DNA from: Neorhizobium sp. UBA3556
GTDB taxonomy: Bacteria; Pseudomonadota; Alphaproteobacteria; Rhizobiales; Rhizobiaceae
NCBI GenBank assembly: GCA_002376235.1
Contig: DFNX01000008.1
Location: 1 to 64,000, forward strand
Length of the DNA: 64,000 nucleotides
Direction: 5' to 3'
Positions within the stretch are counted from its first letter, which is position 1; each line of letters starts with the position of its first letter. Shown here piece by piece: positions 25,378 to 34,046 of this stretch. The position numbers and the translations under genes are program-made. Below the pieces are notes generated by a model. The model was not told where the DNA came from. It searched no databases and saw nothing but the letters and a program-made list of their open reading frames with translations.

Positions 25378-26247
25378 TTAGGCAGATGCAATGAGCTGCG
25401 AAGCGAATTCTCGGTAGCTGTGCAGGCGCCTCCCCAAGATCTTCGTCAGCCTCTCTACATCACCTGCCTCCGGGATCATGCCGTCGCTGACATAACGCTC
25501 GGCCATTAGGCGCATTTCGTAGGCCATCCATTTCGGCGCAAAACTGGCGACGTTCTGTTCGAAGCCTGACGGATCATCGCCGCCATATACGATTGGGCGA
25601 CCGAGGGTATCTGACCATATCGCAGCAAGTTCGGCACCTGTGAGCGTGTCAGGGCCAACGAGATTGATGACTTCGCTCGGCAGTTTTTCCGAGGTCTGGT
25701 CGCGGCGGATGAGTTCAATGGCGGCCACCTCTGCGATATCGCGAGCATCGACCATGGCCACCCCCCTACTGCCGATCGGCATCGGGTAGACCCCATGGTT
25801 GAAGATGACATCCTTGATCATGACGTCGTTGTCGATGAAATAAGCCGGGCGCAGGAAAGACGCACCGAAACCCATCGCCTCGAGCATTCGCTCGGCACCA
25901 TACTTTACCGCGAAGTGGGGAACATTCACGGCGCGGTCGGCGTCGAAGACCGAGAGATAGACGACCCGTTCGACACCTGCCTCCCGAGCGATGTTCAGCG
26001 TGATCAGTGCCTGAGTGAATTCGTCTCCGGCGACCGCATTGAGTAGGAACAGTGTCCTTACACCGGAGAATGCCTTGCGGAGCGCTTCGATGTCGAGCAG
26101 CTCGCCTTGAGCCACATCGACAGTCTCCGGGAAGTTGGCCTTGGCGAGATCGCGGACAAGCACGCGGACATCGGCATTGCGGGCTACGAGCTGGTCGACG
26201 ACATGGCGGCCGATGCGGCCGGTTGCGCCAGTTACGAGGATGGTCAT
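25378..26247 (-). CDS. NmrA-type NAD(P)-binding (atypical SDR) protein
   Basis: 289 residues starting MTILVTGATGRIGRHVVDQL, with the TGATGxIG dinucleotide motif, VRVLVRDLAKANFP, and FLLNAVAGDEF, as in NmrA/azoreductase-like atypical SDRs that lack the YxxxK catalytic pair. Such proteins act as NAD(P) sensors or as quinone/azo reductases. It is divergent from a LysR regulator, the usual arrangement for regulator and target. Confidence 0.88.
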   Translation of the reverse strand: MTILVTGATGRIGRHVVDQLVARNADVRVLVRDLAKANFPETVDVAQGELLDIEALRKAFSGVRTLFLLNAVAGDEFTQALITLNIAREAGVERVVYLSVFDADRAVNVPHFAVKYGAERMLEAMGFGASFLRPAYFIDNDVMIKDVIFNHGVYPMPIGSRGVAMVDARDIAEVAAIELIRRDQTSEKLPSEVINLVGPDTLTGAELAAIWSDTLGRPIVYGGDDPSGFEQNVASFAPKWMAYEMRLMAERYVSDGMIPEAGDVERLTKILGRRLHSYREFASQLIASA

Positions 26248-26368
26248 GTGAGTTCTCCGTGGTTCGAATTGGATGTCTTCGCTGTTGAAGACAGTTCGAA
26301 CATGTACGGTTCACATGCGATCCAATAGACAGTAAATATAGACAGAACGTCTCATCATTGGAACAGTT

Positions 26369-27262
26369 ATAGACCTGCTGGCTCTTTCCGACTTTGTCAT
26401 CGTCGCACGTCATGGCGGGTTTGGCCGTGCTGCGCGTGCCTCGAACCGTCCGAAGGCAACGCTTTCCCGGCGTGTCGGAGAATTGGAGGCGCGCCTCGGC
26501 ATCAGGCTGTTCGAGCGCGGTTCACGGATGCTGAAATTGACCGAGGAAGGACGGGCGCTTCACGAGCGGGCGGGCGCGTTACTGACTGAACTGGACGAAA
26601 CTGCCGCCGCAATCGCCTCTGGCGGCGACAGGCCGCGCGGTAGGTTGAGGATCAGCGCTCCTCTACTTTTTTCGCAGACTGCCATAGGTAAGCTGGCTGC
26701 GAAGTTTGCACTGAAATATCCAGAGGTTAGTCTGGAAATCACGACTGAAGACCGTGCTGTCGATATGGTGGAAGAAGGTTACGATCTGGTCATCCGGGTT
26801 AATCCGGACCCGGATGAGAGCCTCGTGGGGCGGGCCTTCCTGCGAGATCAGCTGATTGTCGTGGCAAAGCCGGACGTATTTTTTCCCACCGATGCATCCG
26901 CAGTGCCCGTCGTCGTCCGCGGCGATCTCCAGGGACCAAAAACGTGGACGATGGTCACGCCATCGGAGCAAGCCACGATCCAAGTCAAGCCCGTTCTCAG
27001 CTTGTCCTCCATGATCATGGTCCGTGATGCCGTGAGAATGGGCGTAGGGGCCGGCTGCCTGCCTCAGTCGCTTGTCAGTCACGATCTCGCGAAAGGTATG
27101 CTTGTAAAATGGGGCGATGCCGAAGCACCCGAGACCGTACTTTGGGCTCTATATCCCTCCCGTCGTCTTCTCAGTGCGCGAGTGTCGGCTTTCCTCGACT
27201 ATCTCAAGGAGGCGTTTCCTAATGGCACCGCCGAAGAACTCGCCTTCTATGTCGAGACGTAG
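26369..27262 (+). CDS. LysR-family regulator with no canonical start codon
   Basis: Homology to LysR proteins starts at codon 26372 (DLLALSDFVIVARHGGFGRAARASNRPKATLSRRVGELEARLG, the winged helix-turn-helix), continuing to a full substrate-binding domain and the C-terminal LWALYPSRRLLSARVSAFLDYLKEAF. The codon where ATG is expected is ATA (26369). Between the upstream in-frame TAG (26339) and the helix-turn-helix there is no ATG, GTG or TTG; the first TTG is 26483, which would cut off the DNA-binding domain. Either CTG 26375 or another rare start is used, or the gene was silenced by a G-to-A change. It probably controls the divergent NmrA gene. Confidence 0.75.
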   Translation: MDLLALSDFVIVARHGGFGRAARASNRPKATLSRRVGELEARLGIRLFERGSRMLKLTEEGRALHERAGALLTELDETAAAIASGGDRPRGRLRISAPLLFSQTAIGKLAAKFALKYPEVSLEITTEDRAVDMVEEGYDLVIRVNPDPDESLVGRAFLRDQLIVVAKPDVFFPTDASAVPVVVRGDLQGPKTWTMVTPSEQATIQVKPVLSLSSMIMVRDAVRMGVGAGCLPQSLVSHDLAKGMLVKWGDAEAPETVLWALYPSRRLLSARVSAFLDYLKEAFPNGTAEELAFYVET

Positions 27263-27356
27263 AAGGGCGAGCAGTGCTCGAATATAGAAAGACGGAAAGT
27301 GGCCTCCGTCCCGATGCGGCGTGTAACGACAGGTGGACTGGTGAACCGAGTGTGAT

Positions 27357-27383
27357 GTACCCGACCTATTTGAGGTCGGGTAC
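27357..27383. terminator. Stem-loop between convergent genes
   Basis: A perfect 11-bp inverted repeat GTACCCGACCT-atttg-AGGTCGGGTAC sits between the ends of the LysR gene (27262) and the SDR gene (27398). Its place between two converging genes suits a bidirectional terminator, though no T run follows on either strand. Confidence 0.55.
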
Positions 27384-27397
27384 ACGATCGTCTTATC

Positions 27398-28129
27398 CTA
27401 GACTTGCCGCAAGCCGCCGTCGACGCAGAGTTCCGCACCAGCGATGTAACTCGCCTCATCGCTCAGCAGGAACAAGGAAGCCGCAGCCACTTCTGAAGGG
27501 CGTGCCATGCGACCCATCGGGATCGGAGCGACGAGTGCCGCGCGCATGTCTTCCGAAACAGACGCCATCATCTCCGTATCCGTAGGGCCAGGGGCCACGA
27601 CATTGACCCGAATGCCCTTTGGTGCAAGTTCGGCCGTCCAGGTTCGTGCATAGGAACGAACGGCTGCCTTGGTGGCTGCGTATGTCCCGTACGAAGAGTA
27701 TCCTGCGCTATCAGCGATTGACCCGACGAGAACGACCGACCCGCCTTCTGCCATCGCAGGAAGAGCCGCCTGCAGGCCGAAAACCATACCGCGAACGTTG
27801 ACATCAAAGTGGCGGTCAAAGTGCTCCGGCGTGATCTCGGCGATCTGCGAGGGCTCCGAAAGGCCCGCGTTCAAAACTAGCGAGTCGACGCGACCATACG
27901 CTTTGCGCACTGTCTCGATGGCGACAACCATGTCCTCGGGAGAGCTTGCGTCAGCGGCGATCCCGACCGCGCCGTTTCCGATGCCGTTAGCCGCCTTTTC
28001 AGCGTCTTCAATTCTACGGCTGGTGATGAAGACATTGGCACCTTCGGCAGAAAGCCGCTCTGCGATTGCTAGGCCGATCCCCTTCGCGCCACCAACGACC
28101 AAAGCCACTTTGTTATTCATTCGAGCCAT
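27398..28129 (-). CDS. SDR-family oxidoreductase
   Basis: 243 residues from ATG 28129, which follows AAAGGA; the upstream extension to 28186 is not needed. Motifs: GGAKGIG for cofactor binding, LNAGLSEP in the NNAG position, catalytic S-Y-K as VGSIADSAGYSSYGTYAATKAA, and the C-terminal FLLSDEASYIAGAELCVDGGL. Likely a NADP(H)-dependent ketoreductase of unknown substrate. It is divergent from an HxlR regulator 81 nt away, which is its likely controller. Confidence 0.88.
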   Translation of the reverse strand: MARMNNKVALVVGGAKGIGLAIAERLSAEGANVFITSRRIEDAEKAANGIGNGAVGIAADASSPEDMVVAIETVRKAYGRVDSLVLNAGLSEPSQIAEITPEHFDRHFDVNVRGMVFGLQAALPAMAEGGSVVLVGSIADSAGYSSYGTYAATKAAVRSYARTWTAELAPKGIRVNVVAPGPTDTEMMASVSEDMRAALVAPIPMGRMARPSEVAAASLFLLSDEASYIAGAELCVDGGLRQV

Positions 28130-28171
28130 CTGAAATCCTTTCAAAGAATGGTCTCGAGATGATATACGGTG

Positions 28172-28184
28172 GATATCTGATATC
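28172..28184. promoter_or_regulatory. GATATC-t-GATATC repeat, candidate HxlR operator
   Basis: Two GATATC hexamers separated by 1 nt, giving a nearly symmetrical 13-bp element, lie in the 81-nt space between the divergent SDR and HxlR genes, 27 nt before the HxlR ATG. HxlR dimers bind short palindromes in such positions. Inference from location and symmetry only. Confidence 0.4.
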
Positions 28185-28210
28185 AATTACGCACCTGGAA
28201 TAGCCTAGAT

Positions 28211-28603
28211 ATGGACGACTATACCGACCTCCAAAGCCTCTCTCATCAGGCACTTTGCAACATGCCCCAGGTTCGCGCGGTGCTCGACAAGATTGCGGAT
28301 AAATGGACGATCATGATCCTGACTGTAATCTGTCCAAAACCCGCGCGCTTCAATGAAATCAAGCGACGTCTCAATGGGATCACTCACAAGGCTCTGGCTG
28401 ACGCCCTGAAGAGACTTGAACGGAACGGCCTTGTTACAAGGACGGTGCTGCCAACGCAGCCAATCGGGGTGGAATACGCCATTACCCCGCTAGGTCATTC
28501 TCTGCGAGTGCCGTTTGAAGCCTTGTGCGCGTGGGCAGCGGCAAACGCCGACAAGGTTGAGGCCGCGGTGCTGCGCTATGACAATACGGGAAATCATCGT
28601 TAA
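28211..28603 (+). CDS. HxlR-family winged-helix regulator
   Basis: 130 residues with the HxlR pattern: ALDKIADKWTIMILTVI-like VLDKIADKWTIMILT, RFNEIKRRLNGITHKALADALKRLERNGLVTRTV and the wing VEYAITPLGHSL. The conserved first cysteine is present at CNMPQVRAVLD. HxlR proteins respond to electrophiles or aldehydes and usually control a divergent oxidoreductase gene, which here is the SDR at 27398-28129. Confidence 0.92.
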   Translation: MDDYTDLQSLSHQALCNMPQVRAVLDKIADKWTIMILTVICPKPARFNEIKRRLNGITHKALADALKRLERNGLVTRTVLPTQPIGVEYAITPLGHSLRVPFEALCAWAAANADKVEAAVLRYDNTGNHR

Positions 28604-28718
28604 ACGTAGCAACGTCCGCTTCTCGCGCATTGCGGAGATATGGAGCGCTAATCGTCTACCTTGGAGAGCTAGACGCTGGCAGCTCGCAGCTGCTTGAACA
28701 GAGAGACATAACCGATCA

Positions 28719-29447
28719 TCACCAAGGGACCGGCTCTCCATCGAAATAGAATCCCCCGGTAGGTCCGTCACCGTCAATGGTAGCCAGCCAGATGACACTT
28801 TCAGCAGCTTGATCTACCGTTCGGTATCCAGAATGTCCGTTAAACTCCGTCGCCGTGTAGCCGGGGTCTGCAGCATTTACTTTGATCCCGGATTCGGCCA
28901 GATGTTTCGCGAATGACAGCGTCACAGCGTTCAGAGCCGTTTTTGAGCTGTTGTAGCCGAGAAGGTTGACCCTGTAATACGAGTTGCCGGGGTCAGAGAG
29001 CCAGCCAAGTGATCCAAGGCCGCTGCTGACCATCACGACGTTGGCACGGCCTGCTTTCTTGAACAACGGTATGAACGCTTGCGTCACCCTAATTGGGCCA
29101 AAAACATTCGTTTCATAGATTGCTGCCATATCGGTCAGCGGTTGTTCCTCAGGCGTCATCCGCTGCGAGCCGGATATGCCTGCGTTGTTGATAAGAACGT
29201 CGAGCTTTCCTTCGTTCTCAAAAATACGTTCTGCCGCCGTTCGGACGGAGTTTTCGTCGGTGACATCCAATTGCACCGGATTGGCATCAATGCCTTCGGC
29301 ATTGAGTTTTTCCGCAGCCACGGTGCCTCGTTGAAGGTCGCGCGCACCAAGGAACACCCGATATCCCATCGCCCCCAGCTTTCTCGCAGTCTCGTATCCT
29401 ATCCCTTTGTTCGCTCCGGTGATCAGAACACATTTTTTCTCAATCAT
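28719..29447 (-). CDS. SDR-family oxidoreductase (carbonyl-reductase-like)
   Basis: 242 residues from ATG 29447. Motifs: TGANKGIG (the N-K-G-I-G form is typical of carbonyl-reductase-like SDRs), NNAGISG, catalytic YNSSKTALNAVTLSFA, and a C-terminal GPTGGFYFDGEPVPW. It is divergent from a LysR regulator starting at 29539. The 91-nt gap between them should hold both promoters. Confidence 0.88.
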   Translation of the reverse strand: MIEKKCVLITGANKGIGYETARKLGAMGYRVFLGARDLQRGTVAAEKLNAEGIDANPVQLDVTDENSVRTAAERIFENEGKLDVLINNAGISGSQRMTPEEQPLTDMAAIYETNVFGPIRVTQAFIPLFKKAGRANVVMVSSGLGSLGWLSDPGNSYYRVNLLGYNSSKTALNAVTLSFAKHLAESGIKVNAADPGYTATEFNGHSGYRTVDQAAESVIWLATIDGDGPTGGFYFDGEPVPW

Positions 29448-29538
29448 GTCATTCCCCATAACTTGCTACAAATGTCAGCAAGAACTATCGGGAGTCAGGA
29501 AATTGATAACCGCCTGTTTTCCGCATACGGTGATCGTC

Positions 29539-30453
29539 ATGGCGAACAATCGGTCTGGACCCAGTTACGATGATCTGTCGATTTTCCTGGACATCTGCCG
29601 AACTGGTGGATTTCGAGCAACGGCAAAACGGTTGGGGCTCTCGCCCTCCTCTGTAAGCGAAAAAGTCACGTTGCTGGAACGGCAGATTGGCGTGCCGCTC
29701 CTGACACGGACGACCCGAAGCGTCATTCCGACGGATGCGGGGCGTAAACTTGCAGAACAGCTCTCACCTTTGTACGACGGAGCAAGAGCAGCGCTGGAAG
29801 ACGTGAAGAGCTCTCACGACGAGGTGCGCGGCACACTACGCCTGAATGTCACCGGAGCGGTGATGGATGACATCCTTCCGCCTATCGTCGACAGGTTCCT
29901 AAGGCGCCACCCTGGTGTCCGCTTCGAGTTCGTGGTGGAAGACCGGCTTGTCGATGCCCTCGCCGCTGGATGCGATGCGGGCATAAGATATGTCGAGCAT
30001 CTCGCCCAGGACATGATCGCTGTCCCAGTTGGCCCGAAGTACCAGACGGCTGGTTTGGCGGCGTCACCGGATTACCTCGCTCGCGCAGGGATCCCGCAAC
30101 ACCCGGACGAACTCGCCAGCTTCAGCGGCGTAAGGTTGCGATACAGCAGCGGTAGCCTGGTGGATTGGGAATTCGAGCGGGATGGCACGCAGTGTGTTGC
30201 CAGTCCCGATGCTCGTTTGACAGTCGGAGTTGATGCTGCCCAGGCAGCGATCGGTTTCGCAAGAGCAGGCCATGGGCTGATTTACACATTCGAAAACTGG
30301 CTCACGCCCCATTTCATCTCAGGTGAGCTTGTGCCGGTCATTAGGGATTGGTGGCCGACATTCGAAGGCCCGCGCCTTTACTTCCCGAGCCGGTTCATGC
30401 CTGCCCCCCTTCGGGCATTCGTCGACTTCATCCGGGCAACGGAATCCGCTTGA
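29539..30453 (+). CDS. LysR-family transcriptional regulator
   Basis: 304 residues from ATG 29539 (GTG 29530 is a possible alternative). The N-terminal helix-turn-helix (LSIFLDICRTGGFRATAKRLGLSPSSVSEKVTLLERQIGVPLLTRTTR) and a complete periplasmic-binding-like effector domain are present. It is divergent from the SDR at 28719-29447, the likely target. The frame is open up to 29407, but the extra residues overlap the SDR and do not resemble LysR proteins. Confidence 0.92.
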   Translation: MANNRSGPSYDDLSIFLDICRTGGFRATAKRLGLSPSSVSEKVTLLERQIGVPLLTRTTRSVIPTDAGRKLAEQLSPLYDGARAALEDVKSSHDEVRGTLRLNVTGAVMDDILPPIVDRFLRRHPGVRFEFVVEDRLVDALAAGCDAGIRYVEHLAQDMIAVPVGPKYQTAGLAASPDYLARAGIPQHPDELASFSGVRLRYSSGSLVDWEFERDGTQCVASPDARLTVGVDAAQAAIGFARAGHGLIYTFENWLTPHFISGELVPVIRDWWPTFEGPRLYFPSRFMPAPLRAFVDFIRATESA

Positions 30454-30478
30454 TCTTATACTGCCGTTGCGACGTGCC

Positions 30479-31165
30479 CTAGAACTTGGCCTTACCGGTT
30501 GCGAGGATAGTGGATCTCAAGCGCGCATGGACAGGGGCACTCAGGTATCGCGCGACATCCTCTTGGCTGAGCCGTTTCCCGAAATTCTTCAACATTTCCG
30601 GGATCGGAATTCGTACGCCGTCAAAAAGCACGTGGTCGACGCGGTCGCCGGCTGTGACCACGCCTGGCTTCAGCACACGGCAGTAGATACCGGGACGGAC
30701 AGCCCTGCGGTAGGCGTGGGCGAACTCGAGGTCACCCATGCGAGCTGCCAGGGTGCCGCACGGTGTCCGGGGCGACGTTGCCTGCAGTATGAGCTCCTCT
30801 CCAACGCGAAAGATATCCCCTGCAGCGACATCGCGGTTGTCCAGATCGCTGATGACGACATTCTCTCCAAACAAACCCTTCGGTATAGATCGACCGAGCG
30901 TGTCGCTCCACCAGTCAAGCGTTGTTGCGCCTTCGAGGAGGACGGCCTGCTCAGGTCCACCATGGTATTTTCGATTGCAAACGGCGTCGCCGACGACTCC
31001 GTCACGGCCGATCATCACCGCATGATCCAAGGCGATCTTGTTGATGCCGGTTTTGTATGATTTGCCAGCAATCTTCTCAGCTCGCCCGACGCAGATAGCC
31101 GCGAGCCGCAACTCCCGAAGTGCTTGATCGGTCGATCCCGGGCCACCGTCCGCAGCATCATGCAC
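30479..31165 (-). CDS. MOSC-domain protein (YiiM-like)
   Basis: About 228 residues with GTG 31165 as the likely start, which overlaps the preceding DUF982 gene by 8 nt; an ATG at 31243 would overlap it by 86 nt. The MOSC core is clear: GVVGDAVCNRKYHGGPEQAVLL, GLFGENVVISDL and the conserved cysteine in SPRTPCGTLAARMGD, which in this fold carries sulfur or binds a molybdenum cofactor. YiiM-type proteins use the molybdenum cofactor to reduce N-hydroxylated compounds. Confidence 0.83.
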   Translation of the reverse strand: MHDAADGGPGSTDQALRELRLAAICVGRAEKIAGKSYKTGINKIALDHAVMIGRDGVVGDAVCNRKYHGGPEQAVLLEGATTLDWWSDTLGRSIPKGLFGENVVISDLDNRDVAAGDIFRVGEELILQATSPRTPCGTLAARMGDLEFAHAYRRAVRPGIYCRVLKPGVVTAGDRVDHVLFDGVRIPIPEMLKNFGKRLSQEDVARYLSAPVHARLRSTILATGKAKF

Positions 31166-31397
31166 GTAGGATACCGGCCTGTTTCGCAGCCTCCCTGAAT
31201 GCCAGCGCCGCTGCCTCGGTCTTTGCCACTCCTTCGATCGCATTCATACATATCTTTCGCGCCATTCGAGCCTCCTTGCATCCTTTCGGGAAATCATAGG
31301 CTAGAGCCGCTATGGCATCGCGGCTATTTCGAACGCATCGCGGTCCGCCATGCGCAGGGGTGACTATCTCGACAGGTCGTTCCCAAAGGTCAGTCAT
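31158..31397 (-). CDS. DUF982 small protein
   Basis: A 79-residue protein that fits the DUF982 family abundant in Rhizobiales: WERPVEIVTPAHGGPRCVRNSRDAIAAL near the start and ALAFREAAKQAGIL at the end. AGGA lies 6 nt before the ATG. No molecular role is established for the family. It overlaps the 5' end of the MOSC gene, so the two are probably translated from one message. Confidence 0.75.
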   Translation of the reverse strand: MTDLWERPVEIVTPAHGGPRCVRNSRDAIAALAYDFPKGCKEARMARKICMNAIEGVAKTEAAALAFREAAKQAGILRA

Positions 31398-31483
31398 TTC
31401 AATCCTGATTGAGTATTTTCGCCTTCCTCAAAAACGGACTTGCAGTCAGGTTGTTCCTGGCGCTTCGTTAAACGATTGGCGCT

Positions 31484-32260
31484 TTATCGCAGCAGGCCCT
31501 GCCCGCCATCGACCCAAATGGGCGAACCCGTCACATGCCTTGCCTCGTCCGACACAAGAAATCCGATGACCGATGCAACGTCTTCCGAGCGCCCCGGGCT
31601 CCCGCCTGTTATCGGCACTTGGCCATCTGGCCAGACAACTGGTATGGCAGTCTCTTCTTCATACCTGAGATTGGTGTTGGCATCGATGCTCGTTTCGATC
31701 TCGCCCGGGCAGACGGCATTGATGCGAATGTGGTGCCTCGCAAGCTCAAGAGCCAATTGCTTCACCATTGCGACCTGGGCCGCCTTCGTGGCGGTATAGG
31801 CCGTTGCTCCGGGGGTCGTGAATGTCCTCGTCCCGTTGATCGAGGAAACGACGACGATCGAGCCGCCACCGCTGGCCTTTAGGTGAGGCACGCAATTATG
31901 GATTGTTAAATAGGTTCCCGTGAGATTGATGCCGATGGTCTTGTTCCACTCCTCAGGCTGGAGATCATCGATTGGCGCCCACACGCCGTTTATGCCGGCA
32001 TTTGCAACAACGACGTCGAGCCTCCCCGCTGACGCAACGAAATCACTGACAGCCTGATGCATTTCGGCGTGGTCGGACACATCAGCGACGACGGTGGTGG
32101 CGTCACCGCCTGCTTTCAGGATCGCAGCGCACGTTTCGTCCAGCTCACTCTTGGTACGTCCGAGCACTCCGACGTGATAGCCTTTAGCGGCCAGTTGCAG
32201 CGCGGTCGCCCGCCCAATACCTGATCCTGCTCCTGTCACGATTGCTGCCTTGTCCACCAT
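31484..32260 (-). CDS. SDR-family oxidoreductase
   Basis: 258 residues with TGAGSGIG, VANAGING, catalytic SSINGTRTFTTPGATAYTATKAAQ and the NAVCPGEIETSI segment common to FabG-like SDRs that act on sugars or acetoacetyl-type substrates. The C-terminal HVTGSPIWVDGGQGLLR is complete. It lies upstream of the DUF982 and MOSC genes on the same strand with an 86-nt gap. Confidence 0.9.
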   Translation of the reverse strand: MVDKAAIVTGAGSGIGRATALQLAAKGYHVGVLGRTKSELDETCAAILKAGGDATTVVADVSDHAEMHQAVSDFVASAGRLDVVVANAGINGVWAPIDDLQPEEWNKTIGINLTGTYLTIHNCVPHLKASGGGSIVVVSSINGTRTFTTPGATAYTATKAAQVAMVKQLALELARHHIRINAVCPGEIETSIDANTNLRYEEETAIPVVWPDGQVPITGGSPGRSEDVASVIGFLVSDEARHVTGSPIWVDGGQGLLR

Positions 32261-32390
32261 GAGTGTCCTTTCGCTATGACTTCTCTGAATTCCCGTCAGA
32301 CGAGGAAGTACCGTGAACTTCCCCGCTAGACCCGTCGCAAACTCAAGTGCATCGGCCCGCCCCTAACCTCTTCGAGGCAATTGTCCGCCA

Positions 32391-32993
32391 TCATGCTCGC
32401 TCTTCCCTGTAGGTTGCGACCCGGTAGATGTAGATAGCAATGAGAAGGACAAGCACTACGGTCGAAGCCGGATCGACATAGTCTGCGACAACGCCATAGG
32501 ATTGGCCCAGCAAGTATCCCGCCATTGCAAGCGCCGTAGTCCAGATGAATGTCCCGATGGCCGACAGTGCAAGGAATTGTCCGAGCGGCATGGCTTCAAC
32601 GCCTGCGGGCACCGATATCAACGTGCGTACGGTCGGAATAAGACGACCGACCAGGACGGATACCTTGCCGTGGCGCTTGAAGCGCTCCGCCGCTGCATCG
32701 ACATCTGATGGCGACATGGTCAGCCATCGACCGTGGCGAGAGGCAAACCTCTTTACCCCTTCATGCCCGAGCTTTCGCCCAAGGAAATACCAGGGCAAGA
32801 TCCCGAGCAGGGAGCCAACGGTGCCAGACGCGATCACGACCAGAATATTCATGTGGCCGCGCGTCGCAAGATAGCCGGCAAGTGGCATGATCAGTTCGGA
32901 CGGAATGGGCGGGAAGATGTTTTCCAGAAACATGAGAAGCGCGATGCCGTATGGTCCGAGCGTCTCCATCATCGTGTGAACCAGTCTTTCCAT
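32391..32993 (-). CDS. DedA-family membrane protein
   Basis: 200 residues from ATG 32993, preceded by GAGGAG. The family core is present: LMFLENIFPPIPSELIMPLAGYLA, WYFLGRKLG, GRLIPTVRTLISVPAGVEAM, with four to five membrane helices. DedA proteins act in membrane lipid (undecaprenyl phosphate or phospholipid) flipping and resistance to envelope stress. It is divergent from osmC. Confidence 0.92.
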   Translation of the reverse strand: MERLVHTMMETLGPYGIALLMFLENIFPPIPSELIMPLAGYLATRGHMNILVVIASGTVGSLLGILPWYFLGRKLGHEGVKRFASRHGRWLTMSPSDVDAAAERFKRHGKVSVLVGRLIPTVRTLISVPAGVEAMPLGQFLALSAIGTFIWTTALAMAGYLLGQSYGVVADYVDPASTVVLVLLIAIYIYRVATYREERA

Positions 32994-33091
32994 CTTGCTC
33001 CTCTTGCATTGGCGTGCTGCCAAACGCGCGAAGGGTCGAAAGGTTACACTGATCGACAGTGCTCGGGTGCGGAGATTTTGTCGGCATGTCC

Positions 33092-33117
33092 GGAACGTTG
33101 CGCGCCGACAGCCCGTT
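33092..33117 (+). promoter_or_regulatory. EcfG/RpoE2-type promoter of osmC
   Basis: GGAAC at 33092-33096, 17 nt, then CGTT at 33114-33117, ending 34 nt before the osmC ATG. This matches the alphaproteobacterial general-stress sigma factor promoter GGAAC-N16/17-CGTT. Confidence 0.7.
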
Positions 33118-33151
33118 GATCCACCTCAACGAAAAGACGAGGAGACACACG

Positions 33152-33583
33152 ATGGCGATCAAGAAGAATGGCTTTGCACACTGGGTCGGTGGACTGAAAG
33201 ATGGCAAGGGGCAGGTCTCGACGGAAAGCGGTGCCCTGAAATCGCAGCCTTACGGCTTCAACACCCGGTTCGAAGGCGTACCGGGAACCAATCCGGAAGA
33301 GTTGATCGGCGCGGCACATGCCGCCTGCTTCACCATGGCGCTCTCCAAGTCACTTGGCGAAGCCGGCCTGACCGCAGACAGCCTCGACACCAAGGCAGTT
33401 GTGACGCTCGACAAGGTCGGTGACGGGTTCGAGATTACGGGCATCGAACTCAATCTGCGCGGAGCGGTCCCGGGAACGGATGAGGCGACATTTGCCGGGA
33501 TTGCCGAAGAAGTTAAATCCGCCTGCCCCGTGTCGAAGGCACTATCGGCCGTTCCGATCAGCCTCAATGTTACTTTCGGATAA
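33152..33583 (+). CDS. osmC: OsmC-family peroxiredoxin
   Basis: 143 residues from ATG 33152 after GAGGAG. It has the OsmC pattern: NPEELIGAAHAACFTMALSKSL with the first redox cysteine and EEVKSACPVSKALS with the second. OsmC reduces organic hydroperoxides and is a classic osmotic/stationary-phase stress protein. The GGAAC-N17-CGTT promoter upstream agrees with stress control. A 7-bp hairpin follows the stop. Confidence 0.93.
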   Translation: MAIKKNGFAHWVGGLKDGKGQVSTESGALKSQPYGFNTRFEGVPGTNPEELIGAAHAACFTMALSKSLGEAGLTADSLDTKAVVTLDKVGDGFEITGIELNLRGAVPGTDEATFAGIAEEVKSACPVSKALSAVPISLNVTFG

Positions 33584-33594
33584 GACCGAACCGC

Positions 33595-33614
33595 GGCCGG
33601 GAGCCATCCCGGCC
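33595..33614 (+). terminator. Hairpin after osmC
   Basis: GGCCGGG-agccat-CCCGGCC, a perfect 7-bp GC-rich stem 11 nt past the osmC stop. No T run follows, so termination efficiency is uncertain. Confidence 0.45.
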
Positions 33615-33648
33615 ATACGACAAGTACCACCAACGAACACAGGATCCC

Positions 33649-33945
33649 ATGGCCACTCCAGACGCTCCCAAGACCAAAGTTGGCCCGACCAACTCAAACG
33701 ACCATCTGGCGGAGGTAGCCAAACTTCGGCAGGAGGTTTCCGACCTTAGATCGAGGCTGGCTGAGATACACGGTCAGTCCGACATCGACGATCGTCCGGT
33801 CTCATCTAACCCTTGGCTCAAGATTGCCGCCACGGTGGGAATAACCTTTGCGCTCGGCAAGATCATTCGCGTGCTGCGCCTGCCAACTGCTACGGCCGTT
33901 GCCATCCCAATGATCAGCACCGAGGTGAGCCGTCGGTTTCTTTGA
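33649..33945 (+). CDS. Small protein with coiled coil and C-terminal hydrophobic segment
   Basis: 98 residues. The N-terminal half has a short coiled coil (HLAEVAKLRQEVSDLRSRLAEI); the C-terminal half is hydrophobic with basic residues (WLKIAATVGITFALGKIIRVL). The layout resembles DUF883/ElaB-like membrane-tethered stress proteins, but the sequence is not close enough to assign. It follows osmC by 65 nt on the same strand. Confidence 0.6.
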   Translation: MATPDAPKTKVGPTNSNDHLAEVAKLRQEVSDLRSRLAEIHGQSDIDDRPVSSNPWLKIAATVGITFALGKIIRVLRLPTATAVAIPMISTEVSRRFL

Positions 33946-34019
33946 GACACCACGATCCGGACCGGATCCTATTGTCGCTCGCCTAGCGCAAGGTAACGGA
34001 CACTGTTCTTGCCGATGAT

Positions 34020-34046
34020 TTCCAGTGACGCATGCCGTCACTGGAA
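34020..34046. terminator. Stem-loop at the end of dnaE2
   Basis: TTCCAGTGACG-catgc-CGTCACTGGAA, a perfect 11-bp inverted repeat overlapping the dnaE2 stop codon region and lying between converging genes. On the + strand a moderately T-rich stretch follows (GTTTCTTGACTTG). It probably ends transcription from both sides. Confidence 0.55.
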
